Source: Motacilla alba alba (taxonomy: Eukaryota; Chordata; Aves; Passeriformes; Motacillidae). Taken from it: DNA of 64,000 bases. Location: contig NC_052017.1 of the NCBI RefSeq assembly GCF_015832195.1, positions 107,668,929 through 107,732,928 on the forward strand, given 5' to 3'. Positions 36,201 through 48,400 of the stretch are shown in pieces. Each line of letters opens with the position of its first letter. The first letter of the stretch is position 1. A program made the position numbers and the translations under genes. The notes beneath the pieces were generated by a model that did no database searches, had not been told where the DNA came from, and saw only the letters and a list, made by a program, of their open reading frames with translations.

Positions 36201-37029
36201 AAAAAAAAGGTCAAATAAAAGAACTGACAGTGATGGTGGGCTTGGGGGAAAAGTAGTGTTAAAAGAGGTGTTTTTTTTGCTTCTAGACTCTTATACTCAC
36301 TTCCTTGAGATAGTCTCACTTAAAAATATTTTGCTGAAAAAGAAGTTAGCATCTACCAAACTATCATGCCAAGATCTTAGGAAAAAACAACATTCCAACA
36401 CGCTAAAAATTTGTACACAATTCATACTTCAAAAAACATCAATTTATAAAATTTCAGGAGAAATAGAAGTTTAAAAACATCACATATCACACTTGGTTTC
36501 TCAGGTATTTGGAAACCTCAGTCACAGAGAGAATTTGCTAACAAATCTGTGGACTGAAGCTCTGATAAGTTTTTAACAGATGAAGAAATAGAATCACTGA
36601 ACTAAGAGCAGTTAGTCATAAACACATTTTTCAACAGAGCTAAAAATACGAGTGGTTCCAGTGTTAGAAATCTGATGTTGGCATGATTGGGTTCTTGTAG
36701 GTAGTAACATAATGTAAAACAAAACATTAATCTGTTTTGGTATTGAAGGCTCTTTTACCAGTCCATGTAAATAATGCCATTATGGCTACAAGCAGAAGAA
36801 AAATCACACAGAACAATCCTGCAGTCAAATAAGAATTTCACCAAAAAAAGCACTGTTTATGGGGATATAGAATGCCTTTTCACAAGAGACAATTAGAGAA
36901 GAAGAGTCAGAGAGATAATTTCAAGGAACAGTTTCAGCAATCTGGCACACCTCAAGCCCACAAAATACACAAAATGAGAATTACATACTTCCTAATGCTT
37001 TACAACAGTGCCAAGGTCTTATGAATGAG

Positions 37030-37690
37030 CTGTGGACTTGAAAATTGGGAGAACTATTCTGGTCAAAGGGGCTGCAGTAGGTCCCTGGTTCAGCCTCCCA
37101 CTCCAAGCAGGTCAACAGTGACCAGATGAATTTGGTTCCATTTATCAAAAAACCTTACTGCCCTGCAGTCCCAAAAATGTATTTCAGCTGAACTAATCAA
37201 TACTTCTGAGAGGAGAATAATCCTGTGTCTCAATATACAGGCTGCAGTTTTCTGCTGACACCATTCCTTTCTACAGCTTAAGTCCTTCTGAATGGCCCTT
37301 GTGTACCTCCCAGTCTGGAATTATCCCAAGTTTTGATTAGGCTGCACCCCATGTCCTTTTCTAGATTAAAGGTATTGAGCAGAACAAAAGATTTTGAAGG
37401 ATGCCTGCATTGACCCCTGAGGAACTCTTCTAATTGACAATTTAAAACCATTTACCATCATACTATGCGTCTGAAAACTCACCCAGATTTTCATCCACCT
37501 AGTAGTCCACATATCTAAGATCTTAATATCCTAATTGGGATACAAGGTTGCTTTGGAAAATAGTCATTTCATCATAAATTGTTTGACCAGGTTTGTCTGG
37601 CAAGATTTGCCTTTGATCAGCCTATATTTGCTATTCCCAAGCACCTTTTTCTTTTTCATGTACTCAAAAATGTCTTTCAAAATAGGGAAA
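37030..37690 (-). mobile_element. Old CR1 LINE fragment with polymerase-region remains
   Basis: Read in reverse complement, the segment matches avian CR1 in blocks. On the plus strand: GGTTCAGCCTCCCACTCCAA (3' untranslated part, ~37090-37130); AGTCCTTCTGAATGGCCCTTG, then CCTCCCAGTCTGGAATTATC (~37280-37330); GTATTGAGCAGAACAAAAG and TGACCCCTGAGGAACTCTTC (~37372-37430), which correspond to the reverse transcriptase region around motif B; CACCTAGTAGTCCACA (~37496-37511); and TTTGTCTGGCAAGATTTGCC (~37592-37611). The order is consistent with one old copy that lost several hundred bases between its 3' end and the polymerase part, or two nested fragments. Many indels; no usable frame. Confidence 0.72.
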
Positions 37691-39356
37691 AGGAAAAAAA
37701 AAATAAAAAGGAAAAATATGCCTCCCTATACAAAATTTTATAGTGGTAAATTACAGCACATCATGCTTTTAAAATCTAGTTGAAATTTAGAATAAGAGAG
37801 ATGGAAACACAAAGAATATTTTAATGCACATAAAATGAATCCATAATCCTTCTCTTAGAATAAGCCACTTTGCAGTGGTTGTGATGAGGTTGTGCAGTTC
37901 TCAAGGGAGTAAGAAATGGGGAGAAATTATAAAAGCTTCTAAAAATCCCTGTTCATCTTTTCTCCCTTTCCATTTCTTACTTATTTTCCTTTTTCTGAGT
38001 ATTCTGTCAGAAGGAGACTATTGTGTTCTTTAGACCCAGGAAGCTGAGGACAGGAGAGACAAGTCCAAAGCAACATCTCAAGCCTGAGGGTAGACTGAGA
38101 AACAGTAAGGTTGGAAAAAACATAATTTTGCAAGGTAATTGTCTGTGCAATTGGGGTTGCCTCCAGGACTGAAGGAAGTCATTGGCACGCCATGTACAGG
38201 CACAGATGGGATTTCTTACCAAGGCTTCATAGAGTTATCTAGGTCTAGGCAGGAAATCAGGGTGACAATTTTGGTACTAAGTTTAATTTGGTCAGAGTCA
38301 GGGTCACTTTTCCAAAGCTTACTGAAGGGAGACTGATGGAAATGTAGTATGGGAATTTTTTTGTTAGTGGAAGACAGTGGGTCTACATGAGTGGATGTAT
38401 GTGTGTATGTTAGCATGGGTGAAGCAAACAGCTACAAAAAAATGAAAGCTCTGTATAGAAAATCAACACTCATTTGAGAGCCACACATATATTGTTTAAC
38501 TTTTGAATTTACAAATGCAAAACTGGCAGAGTTTTCACTATTTGTTAGCTAAAATCTTAAAACCACTTTTATCTGTGAATGCCTGCACTAAAATTTTGAT
38601 TCTTTGCCAACCCTTTAGTAGGTGAGAGGGACAGAGTCCACAAAAATCTTTATAGTTTATATTTTTAAGCAATTCACAGGCACAATTTTTTGTCAACTTT
38701 TTTATTGATAGACCCACTCCATGGGGCACAGGCAGTCATGGAAGAGCTATCACAGACTTTGCTATGAGAGACTGGGGAGATGGTGACACCCTCAGATGGG
38801 TCAGAATGGTCCTGAGGCTCCCTATACACTGTCCTTACATCTTTCCTGATAACCTTGAGAGGCAGTGATGAGTGACACCAGCCCAATCTGGCTTCCCCTG
38901 TGCTGAAACAGACTGTGTTTTTCACTCTGACTTTAACATGCTCCATTGAATTTCAGTAAACAAGTCTGTTTATGAACCTGGTAAGCCTAGAGAAGAGTTT
39001 AAAACTACGTTCAAATAAATTTATTCCCAGTCAGCCTATCATATGTCAGGGAGTCCCATATATTGCTCCCATTCATGGCTCCCAAGTCACCATTTGATTC
39101 TTGTCTCTTGAGGCCATATATCTCAGAAGTACTCTCCTCTGTACTCTGGACTATTTTGCAGAGAAAATGATTTTTAAAAAAGAGGTTTACTGATGTGTTT
39201 TATCCTCCCAGTGCTCTTTTGAGTTATGAATTGTTCTTTCCCTCTTTTTATGCTACTGCTATCCAGCCATGTAGCTGAATAGTCCAGCTTCTCCCTGTAA
39301 CCTCTCCTGTGCTGCCTGTACCTTTTTCCCTCAAGGCTCTCACTTCTGTTTCTAGC

Positions 39357-39390
39357 ACTTGTTGCTCTCCTGCAACTTGTTGCTCTCCTG
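39357..39390. repeat. Tandem duplication, 18-bp unit
   Basis: ACTTGTTGCTCTCCTGCA at 39357-39374 is repeated without its last two bases at 39375-39390. Seen directly. Confidence 0.9.
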
Positions 39391-40226
39391 TTGTTCTTCT
39401 GCCCATAACATCCTCTGTTTGCAGGTTTGGCCTTGCTCTACATATGCTTATGTACCCACCAGAGTTGTATTGCAGGACTGAGCAGTTCAAATGTGCCCAG
39501 TGCTTCAGACTGAATCCTTATCAAATATGCTGTTTCCACACATGATGCTGTCTACAGGAAAGGAAAGTCAGCAGAGCAGCAGGAGCAATGCCAAAGAAAG
39601 GTTTCTCCAATTGAATAAATTCTGACCACATCCTAAAAAATTCTAGGTTTATGTTTGGGATATTTTCAATAGTCACAGGAATATTATTGCCACAATTCCA
39701 CTGCAGCTGTCTTGAATTCATGACTTTTATTGCTAAAATTTTGCAACATAAGAAAATGCAAAGTCTAACTGCATAGATCAATAGACCAACAAATATTTGC
39801 ACTTCCCCATATTTGGGGAAGTGGTTTTCTGAAAATATTTTTCAGAAATTTCTCATTTTCACTAACTGATTTCCACCTCGAGAGTGATTGAGATAAGACA
39901 TAACACTGCTACAGATACCACTGAATAAAGTCAAAGTGAGTTCCCAAATATCCCTTTGTTGCTTAGAAACAACTTTTCTTAATGTTGAGGAGAACACATC
40001 GGCTATACCTGGATTCAAAGATGTGTCACATTTTTAAATCTGTCTTCAAAAACTCCATTGTGGAACAGACTCTTGCATTTACCTTCAGCGTTTGCTTCTT
40101 TTATATTTGTGTCTATGTCAGGAACAGTCCATCATTTTCAATAATGTAAATGCACTGAAAAATAAAATTAATTCAAATAGGGAAGTTATAGCTTGTGTCT
40201 GACTGGTTGTTGGTTGTTTCTGTTTG

Positions 40227-40242
40227 TTTTTTTTTTTTTTTT
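40227..40242. repeat. T-run
   Basis: Sixteen uninterrupted Ts in a T/G-rich context beginning about 40200. Confidence 0.9.
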
Positions 40243-41035
40243 CTTTCCCCTAAGACACAAAAATAAGCATTTCAATAAATAACAATCTGAACAGTATAAG
40301 AAAAGTAACATGAAAAATGCATATTGATGGCAATGAGGAGATAGACTAACTGAACTGCAGGAAGGTTTATATCTTTATAGTGAAAAGAAACAAGCTAGCT
40401 GGCTAGCTGTTCTAAGTAGACAGGATGTTTGACCCATCTGTAGACTGGCAAATGTATCTTCTGAAATCAGCGACTACTAATTTACATTACGAGACAAAGA
40501 TATGACATCATTCCATCAGAGTCAGTCTTGTCTCCAAGTAAAGAAAATATTTTACCAACATACTCTAATGCACAATATCAGAGATAGCAAAGGCGGTAAC
40601 TGACTAAAGTGAGCCACAAACATCTCTTAGTGCACAGGAGGACAAGACAAAAAGTAAGTTTTTGAATAATTTCTAAATATTGTAATTTGCAGCTGGAGCC
40701 CAAAAAGGACTGAAATATAATAGTCGAAAAATACTTGAAAATTTAAATAATTATTTGAGCTATATTTTACATATAATTTATAATTTCAAGAAACAATAAA
40801 ATATGTTGGATGCATTGTCAGTTGAGTAAAAATACAGAAATTATTGAGAGGGATAGACTTGACTTTGCAAAGATTGAAATATAACCCTGTCAAGGGTGAG
40901 GAAAGTGGGTTGCATCTACCTCCCACCATTCAGAAGCTCCCACCATATACCAAAATCAGGTATTCCTTATTTAACCTTAATGACTGTAGTAGAAATGAAC
41001 CTTTACCTTCAATGTTCACACATGTCAAAACTAAA

Positions 41036-41104
41036 GCAATAACAACAACAAAAAAGGAACAAGGATGAAAAACAAAAAAACAACAACAACAACAAAACCC
41101 AACC
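41036..41104. repeat. (CAA)n-rich low-complexity tract
   Basis: CAACAA units interrupted by GGAACAAGGATG, followed by further CAA units and AAAACCCAACC. Seen directly. Confidence 0.9.
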
Positions 41105-42008
41105 AATTCTAGACCAGTCTCTTCTAGCTTTTTAAAACATAGAAATGGAAATTCTGTGAGAGATCAAGCTGTTGTAACAGCAGGAAAAAAATCAATACGG
41201 TAATATTAGAGATGAAGAGCACAAAACCAAGGTGAAGAGGTGTACACAGAAGCTGAGTTGTTTCCAAAATCTTGTTGGTTTAATTTGGATGGATCAATTT
41301 GAAAATCAGATTCAGGTAGGGCTTTCTGGCAATATGTGAATATATAAAGGCTTTGAAGCAGAAATTAGGCCAGTCAGGGATAGGTACATATCTCATATGG
41401 CAGAAAAAGTGATGTGTAATTTGCATTGTTATATTTTTCCTTTTCTGAAAGGCTTATCAGAATATTTTGATTTTTATATTTAGCCAGTTTGTAATTTAAG
41501 AAGGCTAAATTTTTTAATGACACAGTACTGAATCTGACAGATTCTTTTTTCCATTGATGTATGTGTTTTTGGAGTAGGGGTGGAATTACAAAATGTCCAT
41601 GGTATTTAAAAGGATCAGAGCCCTAGGGCAACAATGGCATCTACAAAAAATGCAAGGCACTTTTTTTGGTGCAATGCCACAAAATAAGTAATTCCTGTAG
41701 AAAGAAAACCAGGTGCATGCGAGATCTTCATATCTTGTTACTGTGGAGTAAATATAGAAACTGATAAAAACATGTATGTATGCATATGAGTTTGAAACAC
41801 AGAACTTTCAGTGCACTCCTGTTGAAAAGCAATATTATCCCAGAGTATAAGACACAGAATACAGGCTATATATATTCCCAACGTAAAAAGTAATTCTGAA
41901 CAATAAGGGATTTTAACTTTTTTTTTTCACATTTTATATGCTACTAAAATACAAACATGTAATCTTGTGAGAAGTGGAAAGAGAAAGAAAAGAGCACAAG
42001 AAATTATG

Positions 42009-42100
42009 GTGTGATTCTTGAGGCTATCTTGTTAAGGCCAGGAGTTGGACTCAGTGATCCTGATGTGTTCCTTCCAACTCCACATATTCTATAATTCCAC
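42009..42100 (+). mobile_element. CR1 LINE fragment, 3' tip
   Basis: Forward avian CR1 end: GGTGTGATTCTTGAGGCTAT, CTTGTTAAGGCCAGGAGTTG, GACTCAGTGATCCTGATGTG, TTCCTTCCAACTCCACATAT, TCTATAATTCCAC. The GGCCAGGAGTTGGACTC segment marks the same general subfamily as the tips at 3.5 kb and 31.1 kb. About 90 bp, non-coding. Confidence 0.88.
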
Positions 42101-42217
42101 AATTATGAAAAGTATTACAACAGTGCATACATTTTTGTTTTAGAGGTATTTGATGCTGCTCTTAGTTGAAAACAGTGATGAATCTTGAAACTAATAAAGT
42201 GTTTCAGACATAGCCTA

Positions 42218-42253
42218 AAATAATGATAATGATAATAACAACAACCACCAACC

Positions 42254-42302
<49 letters not shown>

Positions 42303-42323
42303 AATAATAATAATAATAATAAT
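42218..42323. repeat. Compound (AAC)n(AAT)n microsatellite
   Basis: Imperfect AATGAT units, then CAACCACCAACC, then about 15 uninterrupted CAA units and about 8 AAT units. It begins 118 bp after the end of the CR1 tip. Long perfect runs suggest it is polymorphic. Confidence 0.95.
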
Positions 42324-45217
42324 TTAATCTTGCATAGCTAGATTCTGGCTTTTTTTAATGTCTTTGAAGTTTCATTAAAGGCCATCAGGTTTTGTACATC
42401 CAGATACCCTTCAAGAGTGATTCCACAAAACAGAATCTGTATTATTTTCTCCGGGTTGCAATTTAGATTTTTTCCCCTCTTACAGAGTGTCAGGTATATG
42501 ATTTCATAAAGAATGCCAACAATATATTTTCATTTGAGTAAATGCTGCAGTAGGTAAGCTGTATATACCTTGGCTGATGAGTTTGCAGAATTCAGAAAGG
42601 TCTAAATCAGAAGGCAACAGAGCAGCAAGAACATGCATTTAAAATAATAGGAAAGGGAGGGAAATTATTAATAGATTTTTTTAATCACTGTTTTATTCTG
42701 ATATGTCAAAATATTGAAGTATCTTGAGAAAAATTTGATAAGATGTAGCAAATTTCCTATTTTATAAAGTTATTTAAATACATCCACCAAATATAAGTAT
42801 CATAGCATGCTATGAATTAATACTTTTAGAAGGTAAAGAAGAAATGATGATACAATGATTTACAGAAAGTAAAAATATTTTTCAAATCTAAGCGGTAAAA
42901 AAATGCAAATGTATGGTTTTGTAATTTTTGAAATACAGAAATTTCAGCAGATTGAAAAGACAACAAGGTATGAAGCATGACTTTTCATGTGACCGTAAAA
43001 TGAGTTAATACTTTAGTGCAGAGATGTCATGAGAAGTTCAAATATCTCCCAGAAGAGTAATTTAATCAAAACAAAGATCATCCCTGACCCTGCAAACTCA
43101 GGATATGGAAAGACTAAAATAGGGAGCATTAAAATGTGATGGCTTGTTCATTTTTTTAATATATAAATATATGTGTTTGTGTGTGCAATTTCTATTGATT
43201 TTCAGGTTTAAATAAGTTAATGCCCAAATAATTATTATTTCACTTCTATATACATAGCTTGAAGTTGCTTCTGGAAGAGAAAATAATTAGACAAAATTAG
43301 ACAAGAGTTCACACATTTCTGTGTTTTATAGAGATGTTTATTCCACTTATTCAACTGTGCTTTCACTGCAGCAGAAAAACTGGAACTAAAAATTTATGGC
43401 CTTTGTCCTAGAAGCTCATGTTCTGAAGTAGAAACTATGGTATGGATAAAGAAGGGCACTGAACTCTAGAGGATGGGACAAGGTTGCATCCTTGCAAAGA
43501 CATCTACAGGAAAACGGAGCATTTCATTGGAATACTCCATCAAAGTACTTTGCATATTACTGATGCCGCATAGGTCTGCCCTTCACAAGCCAAGCTTCTT
43601 GTTTTTCATACGTCCAACAGATAAAACAAGTAATTTACCATGCTTTTATTAATAGTGTCAACATGAAGAGCTGGTATTTTAGATAGCATTAGACACTTGG
43701 CTAAAGACTAGCTCCAATACTTGCAAGTAGTTTTTGCTGTCTTTTAGCAGGGTTGATTAAGTGTACCTTTGTAAAGTAGATAAAATTCCTCTTTATTGTC
43801 CTCAGTTCATGAACCAGCAAAGTTTAATTCTGCAGTAGCTTCAGGGCAGGTCAAAACAAATGAATTCCTTCACTTAAATACTAGATGCCTTTGATCCTAT
43901 TAGCTCTCCACAGAACACCAGTCTGGCTCACTCTGCCTCTGTCACTAATGCTGCCAACCAGGAAAAAACCCAACCGTGCTCTCTCTCTCTGTTTCCTGCA
44001 TTGCTGACCATTCCTGCAGGGTCTGGGAGCTTGGGGGAGTAAATCAGTGGAAGTTCTGGGTACTTAATTGCATGCCCAGAACACATTCAAAAGATGCATA
44101 TCTGTCAACCTCTAATGCACTCATATGCTTTCAGACTTCTTGTGAAATGAACACAAAGCTGTTTCGAGGTGGCCAAATAAGTAAATACAAAAACCTGGCT
44201 TGCACATACTGACTCACTGTGTTTATGGCTGGTGTGAGCTGGTATGTCACACAAAATTGTTTTTATCTCTCAATCCTATAGACCTAAGAGACAAACAGAA
44301 TTCTTTGTATTCTTTCTCATTTTAAAATGCCTGCAAGAATATGCCAGACTAGTGCTTTATAGAACTAGTTTGATGATGTGGCATCATTCAAGATGAAAAC
44401 AGTGACAAAGCCTGCTGGAATAGTGCTAGAAAACTCTTGGAGCAGCCCACTATGGTGCTAGATCACTATATTGCCTCTTGAAAAAAGTTCTTACAAAGAT
44501 GCTACCATGACAAAGGTTATGCTTGAGTCTTTTTACAAAAGCACACCATTGAGGTGATATAAAAAAGAACCTTGGAGCAAAACTGTAAGTGGTTTGGATG
44601 AGCTAGTGCCCAAGTTTGCCCCACTGTCCTTTTAAACTTTTTTTCCCTTTTTTATTTAGGCAGATAAATGTATATATAAGATCCATTTTCTGTACTTGGG
44701 AATGCAATTCTTCTTCTGCCACTGATATTCTGCCTAGAGCACTTACCTGTTTTACCCATGCTAGAGGAAGGTTGTGGCTTCCAGGAACTGTGTATTAGAG
44801 TAGCATTCTCTGGACATGTTAGTTGTGAAAACTTTCAGTTTCCACAAAGAATTTGGAATTAAATTAATTGTGGTAGAGCAAATCTACTTAATTGCACTGA
44901 TTGCAATGTCTGAAGAGCTGATACGTCCCCATGGGGTACACAAAGACTCAAGGAGTTAGTATTGCATTTTTGTTTTAAACTTAAATTTGCAATTTATCTT
45001 TAAACTCAGATGATAACCACCAGAGCAACAGTGAAGTGAAAAGTTGAGTGGATATTTTGGAGTGAGATACATAGCATTTTGTGATAGTAGTTTCCTAAAA
45101 ATCTTGAAGGCTAAAACTAGATCAGTGGAAACTTAAGTTAATTTTCTGTTTTGAGAATCTGCTTTTCAGTATCCTAGTATACCCTAACTTACCCTTCCTA
45201 TGTTTAAAACTTTACCT
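42324..45217. other. Unique AT-rich non-coding stretch
   Basis: No gene is supported. It includes the palindrome at 42800-42815. The 78-codon frame at 43976-44212 and the 60-codon frame at 44616-44798 lack recognisable content. A perfect donor consensus on the minus strand (CAG followed by GTAAGT, plus-strand ACTTACCTG at 44741-44749) has only a very short possible exon upstream and is probably chance. Confidence 0.6.
42800..42815. repeat. Perfect 16-bp palindrome
   Basis: TCATAGCATGCTATGA equals its own reverse complement. Seen directly; no function implied. Confidence 0.9.
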
Positions 45218-45463
45218 TTTTTCACATTTCCCTCACTCCTCTCACTCTCACAGCTGCTGCACAGATTTTTTTTCACTTTCTTAAATATGTTATCACAGTG
45301 GCATTACCAGTGTTGCTGAGGGGCTCAGTTTTGGGCAACAGTAGATCATGTTTGGAGCCAGCTGGAAAAGTCACTGTCAGACACAGGGAAACTCTTGGTC
45401 TCTTCTCACAGAGCCACTTCTCCAGCACACCTGCTACCAAACCCATGCCATGCAAACCAAATA
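45218..45463 (-). mobile_element. LTR fragment of avian endogenous retrovirus (family A)
   Basis: Reverse-oriented 5' part of the same LTR family as 21468-22290. The plus strand shows GCAAACCAAATATG at the upstream LTR end (around 45460), then in order towards lower coordinates TGCTACCAAACCCATGCCA, a TCTTCTCACAGAGCCAC block, CACTGTCAGACACAGG, GGAGCCAGCTGG, GCTGAGGGGCTCAGTTTTGG, TTAAATATGTTATCACAGTGG and GCTGCTGCACAG. About 245 bp survives; the rest of the LTR is missing. No internal retroviral sequence is present. The 60-codon minus-strand frame (45273-45455) lies inside and is not a gene. Confidence 0.8.
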
Positions 45464-48400
45464 TGCACTTATGAGAGAAAGGGAAAAAATTATAATATAA
45501 TATAGTATTTTCTGTACAGGCTGATGCTATTCCACAAATAAATTTAATTTACTTCTATTTTTTTTGTACAGTCTTAAAATTGTAAATTTATTTCTTTCCT
45601 GTCAGTCTTGCTCTCATAACTTATTATTGCACTTGGATGTGCTGCATTAAAAATTGTTCCCACAGCTGTAAACATAAGATATTTCATTCACTTTGACTCC
45701 ATTTTTTTTTATTAAACTTGAATCACTTACTTTTATTGTTGAAGAACTGTAAAATTAAACTGCATTATGAAAATGCAATAACATACCCTGTGTGTTATTT
45801 GCTCATATTGGTTTTATTTTTAGCCACTGCTGGATAACAATTGCCAGCAGTCTTTATTAACCTTTGAGAAATACTTTTTTCCACTGACAATTCAAATGTT
45901 TGATAGCAACAATTGCTCTGGTTTTAATTTAGTTTATTAGTGAAAGAACTGAGTTAGTGACAATGGTCAAATGTTGTAGACTAAGAGTCACTTGCTATTT
46001 TTATTTCTATTTCCACTCTCAGTTTTTAATATGTTGGTTAAGCACAGAGAAAGATGAAATCTCGTGTGACAGCCTGATAATTTAAGTTTCAGTAGGTGTC
46101 TGATCCTTTTCACACCAGTATCAATTAAACACAGTTCACATCAGTGCAAAAGGAGAAAGGCAGCTATGCATACATATATTTGGGTCAAACTGAAAATCAA
46201 TTGTCCTCAAGATTGATTTTAAACATGAACCGTTTCTAAACCGTTTATATCTGATAATGTATTTATACTTCAAATATGTGTTCATTACACTGGGCCTATA
46301 AGTTAAGAAAATGAAAAAACTAAGTTTGGCCGGTTTCAACTCCAACAGAAGTCACAAAATTACTGTAAATCCCCACAGGTATTGCATATTTGAAGTTAAA
46401 GAGATGAGAAGTGTGAAATGCTTTGACCAAATATAAATATACTCTAACAACAAGTGTAGTATTGTGCTTGCCAAAAGCCCCTCAATTGACATAAATGGTT
46501 TAATTGGAAATTCAATTTGCTTAATGATGCTTTATCATTTTAAGCATCTTTAGGTTGCATCAGAGTTAAGCAAAGGTGCAGAAAGATAATTTACATCCTA
46601 ATATTATTAATTATAACTTACTTTATGTGCTGCGTTTATTTTCTTAAATATTAGGCATCATGAATGTAGTCTGGCAAAAGACTTAAAAAAATCTTGCCAT
46701 TCCTTTTTCTATTTTCAGGTGCTTTAGAACATTTCAATCCCAATACTTATTAACTTCTGTAGCAAAATCTGAGCTTCTTAATCAGGACTTCAATACACTT
46801 ACCATTTTATGAAAATCAAATTACATTCTGGTTTTAGTCCATAAGCCTCAGGAATCACTTCCATATGTGTGAGGAGAACATCTGTAAATTTGATTGTCTG
46901 AATTAAAATATCAGGGATCAACTTCAGTGAAACATCAGGAAAAACTCAGAGCAAGCAAAGGATGTGGGCAATTATCATTCTTTACTTTCTCTGACAAACT
47001 GGACAAGGAAACATTAATGGTCTAGTATAGCACAAAAGGTTCACTTGGGCAGTAGGGTGTGAGTGGACCGAAGATGAAAAACCTTCCACTAGTTCATGAA
47101 GATACCTTGAAATAACATAATCTCAAATTACTCATTCTTCTCAAGACACCTCAAAAGCAACATAAAGGGGAAATAGCTCATGTTCTTTCTCAGTGTATTT
47201 CTGTGTCTGGGCAAAACTTTACAAGTTTACAAGTTATTCTTTCAGTTAAATTAAAAAGGATGAAATATACGCTTAGCAAGAACAAATAGCACTCCTGTGG
47301 CAGGTCATTCACTCATTTGAAATACGTGTATTGGTCCTATCCCCCTATTACCAAAGAAAGGTGGTTGTGCTACTCCCATATTATAGGAAGAGTACTGTTC
47401 AAAAAGGAAAAAACAAATTTCTCTTCAGAAGAAATTTCTTTGCCATTATTGAAAATTTCCAGCTGCAGATATGTGTCTATATTTATACATTTCTCCTTAT
47501 ACTAGAGAGAGTAAATAGTAATAAATTTACTTTATCTGTTTTGAGAAAGGAGGCTATTTTTTCCAGACTTCATATGACATTGGTAAAAAAAGAAGCTAAT
47601 TTAGTCACTAATAAAATCAAAAGGGGAAAGAGTGAAATTTCTATTGCGTTTTAAACACCAAATATTTTTCTATTTTTTTTTTAATAATGGTTGAAATATC
47701 TATGATTGGATGAAATCTGAAATATCATTCTTTTCCAATTTGAATGTCTAGACTAAGAGAACTTTTCTCATATAACCATAACTTTACAGGCTGGAGGTTT
47801 AGCAGAACAGAGCAAGGAAAGAGGAAAGTGGGGAATACAATAAAAAGAATTTGTCATAAGGGGGCTGTGTAACTGAAAATTTAATGAAAGAATTATAGCC
47901 TTTTGAAAAACCCATCTGACACCTTGCAGAAGAGCACATTGTAGAAACAAAATGAGAAGAAGGAAATGGAAACCAAGGCTGAGAGCAGTGTGACTGAAGA
48001 TATGATTAATTAGTGAACTAAATGACAAAGCAACATTCATTCTCAGCTACTGAAAAATTAGTCAGTCTTCCAGTTGTTACCAGCAATTCTAGAGTCCTTC
48101 TTCTAGCAATTCCAACTTGATTTAATTTCATTCCTGAAATAGTTAGTCTTTTTGCAGTCACAATGGCCATATCTTATTTTAAAAATTATTATATGAAAGA
48201 GGAATGAATGGGATTAGACAAGAAAATTGAGACTTTTTTTTTATTTTGTTTGGAGAAAGGAAGGAAAATAAAATTTGAGCATAATAGAAGCAGCTGTTCT
48301 TTTTAATAATTTTTATTTAATATATTTATGTTATACATTATATAGCATTTTCAATTTACAGAGAGGACCTCAGTTGAAATTACTTTAATTTTACTAATTA

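Larger units (their letters stand above)
31098..37029. other. Unique AT-rich non-coding stretch
   Basis: About 5.9 kb without a supported gene. It contains a TACATA-rich patch at 31342-31432, an AAAT microsatellite at 33151-33180 and a poly(A) run at 33235-33256. A 112-codon plus-strand frame at 33333-33671 has mixed composition and a lysine-rich C-terminal half but no recognisable domain or splice context. Other frames (33817-34071, 34331-34573, both minus) are similarly featureless. Confidence 0.6.
37691..42008. other. Unique non-coding stretch, locally less AT-rich
   Basis: No gene is supported. Around 38000-38330, 38680-38950 and 39240-39560 composition is more balanced and short open frames occur on both strands (63-93 codons), but none shows domains or a convincing splice pair. 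The minus strand of 38690-38946 ends in an AATAAAAAAG sequence near 38700 that could be a poly(A) signal of an unrecognised repeat or transcript. A T-run (40227-40242) and CAA repeats (41036-41104) are the only simple repeats of note. Confidence 0.55.

Noticed and set aside
44741..44749. Perfect splice donor consensus on the minus strand
   Set aside because: The nearest plausible acceptor leaves a 14-nt exon; donor-like 9-mers occur by chance in 64 kb.
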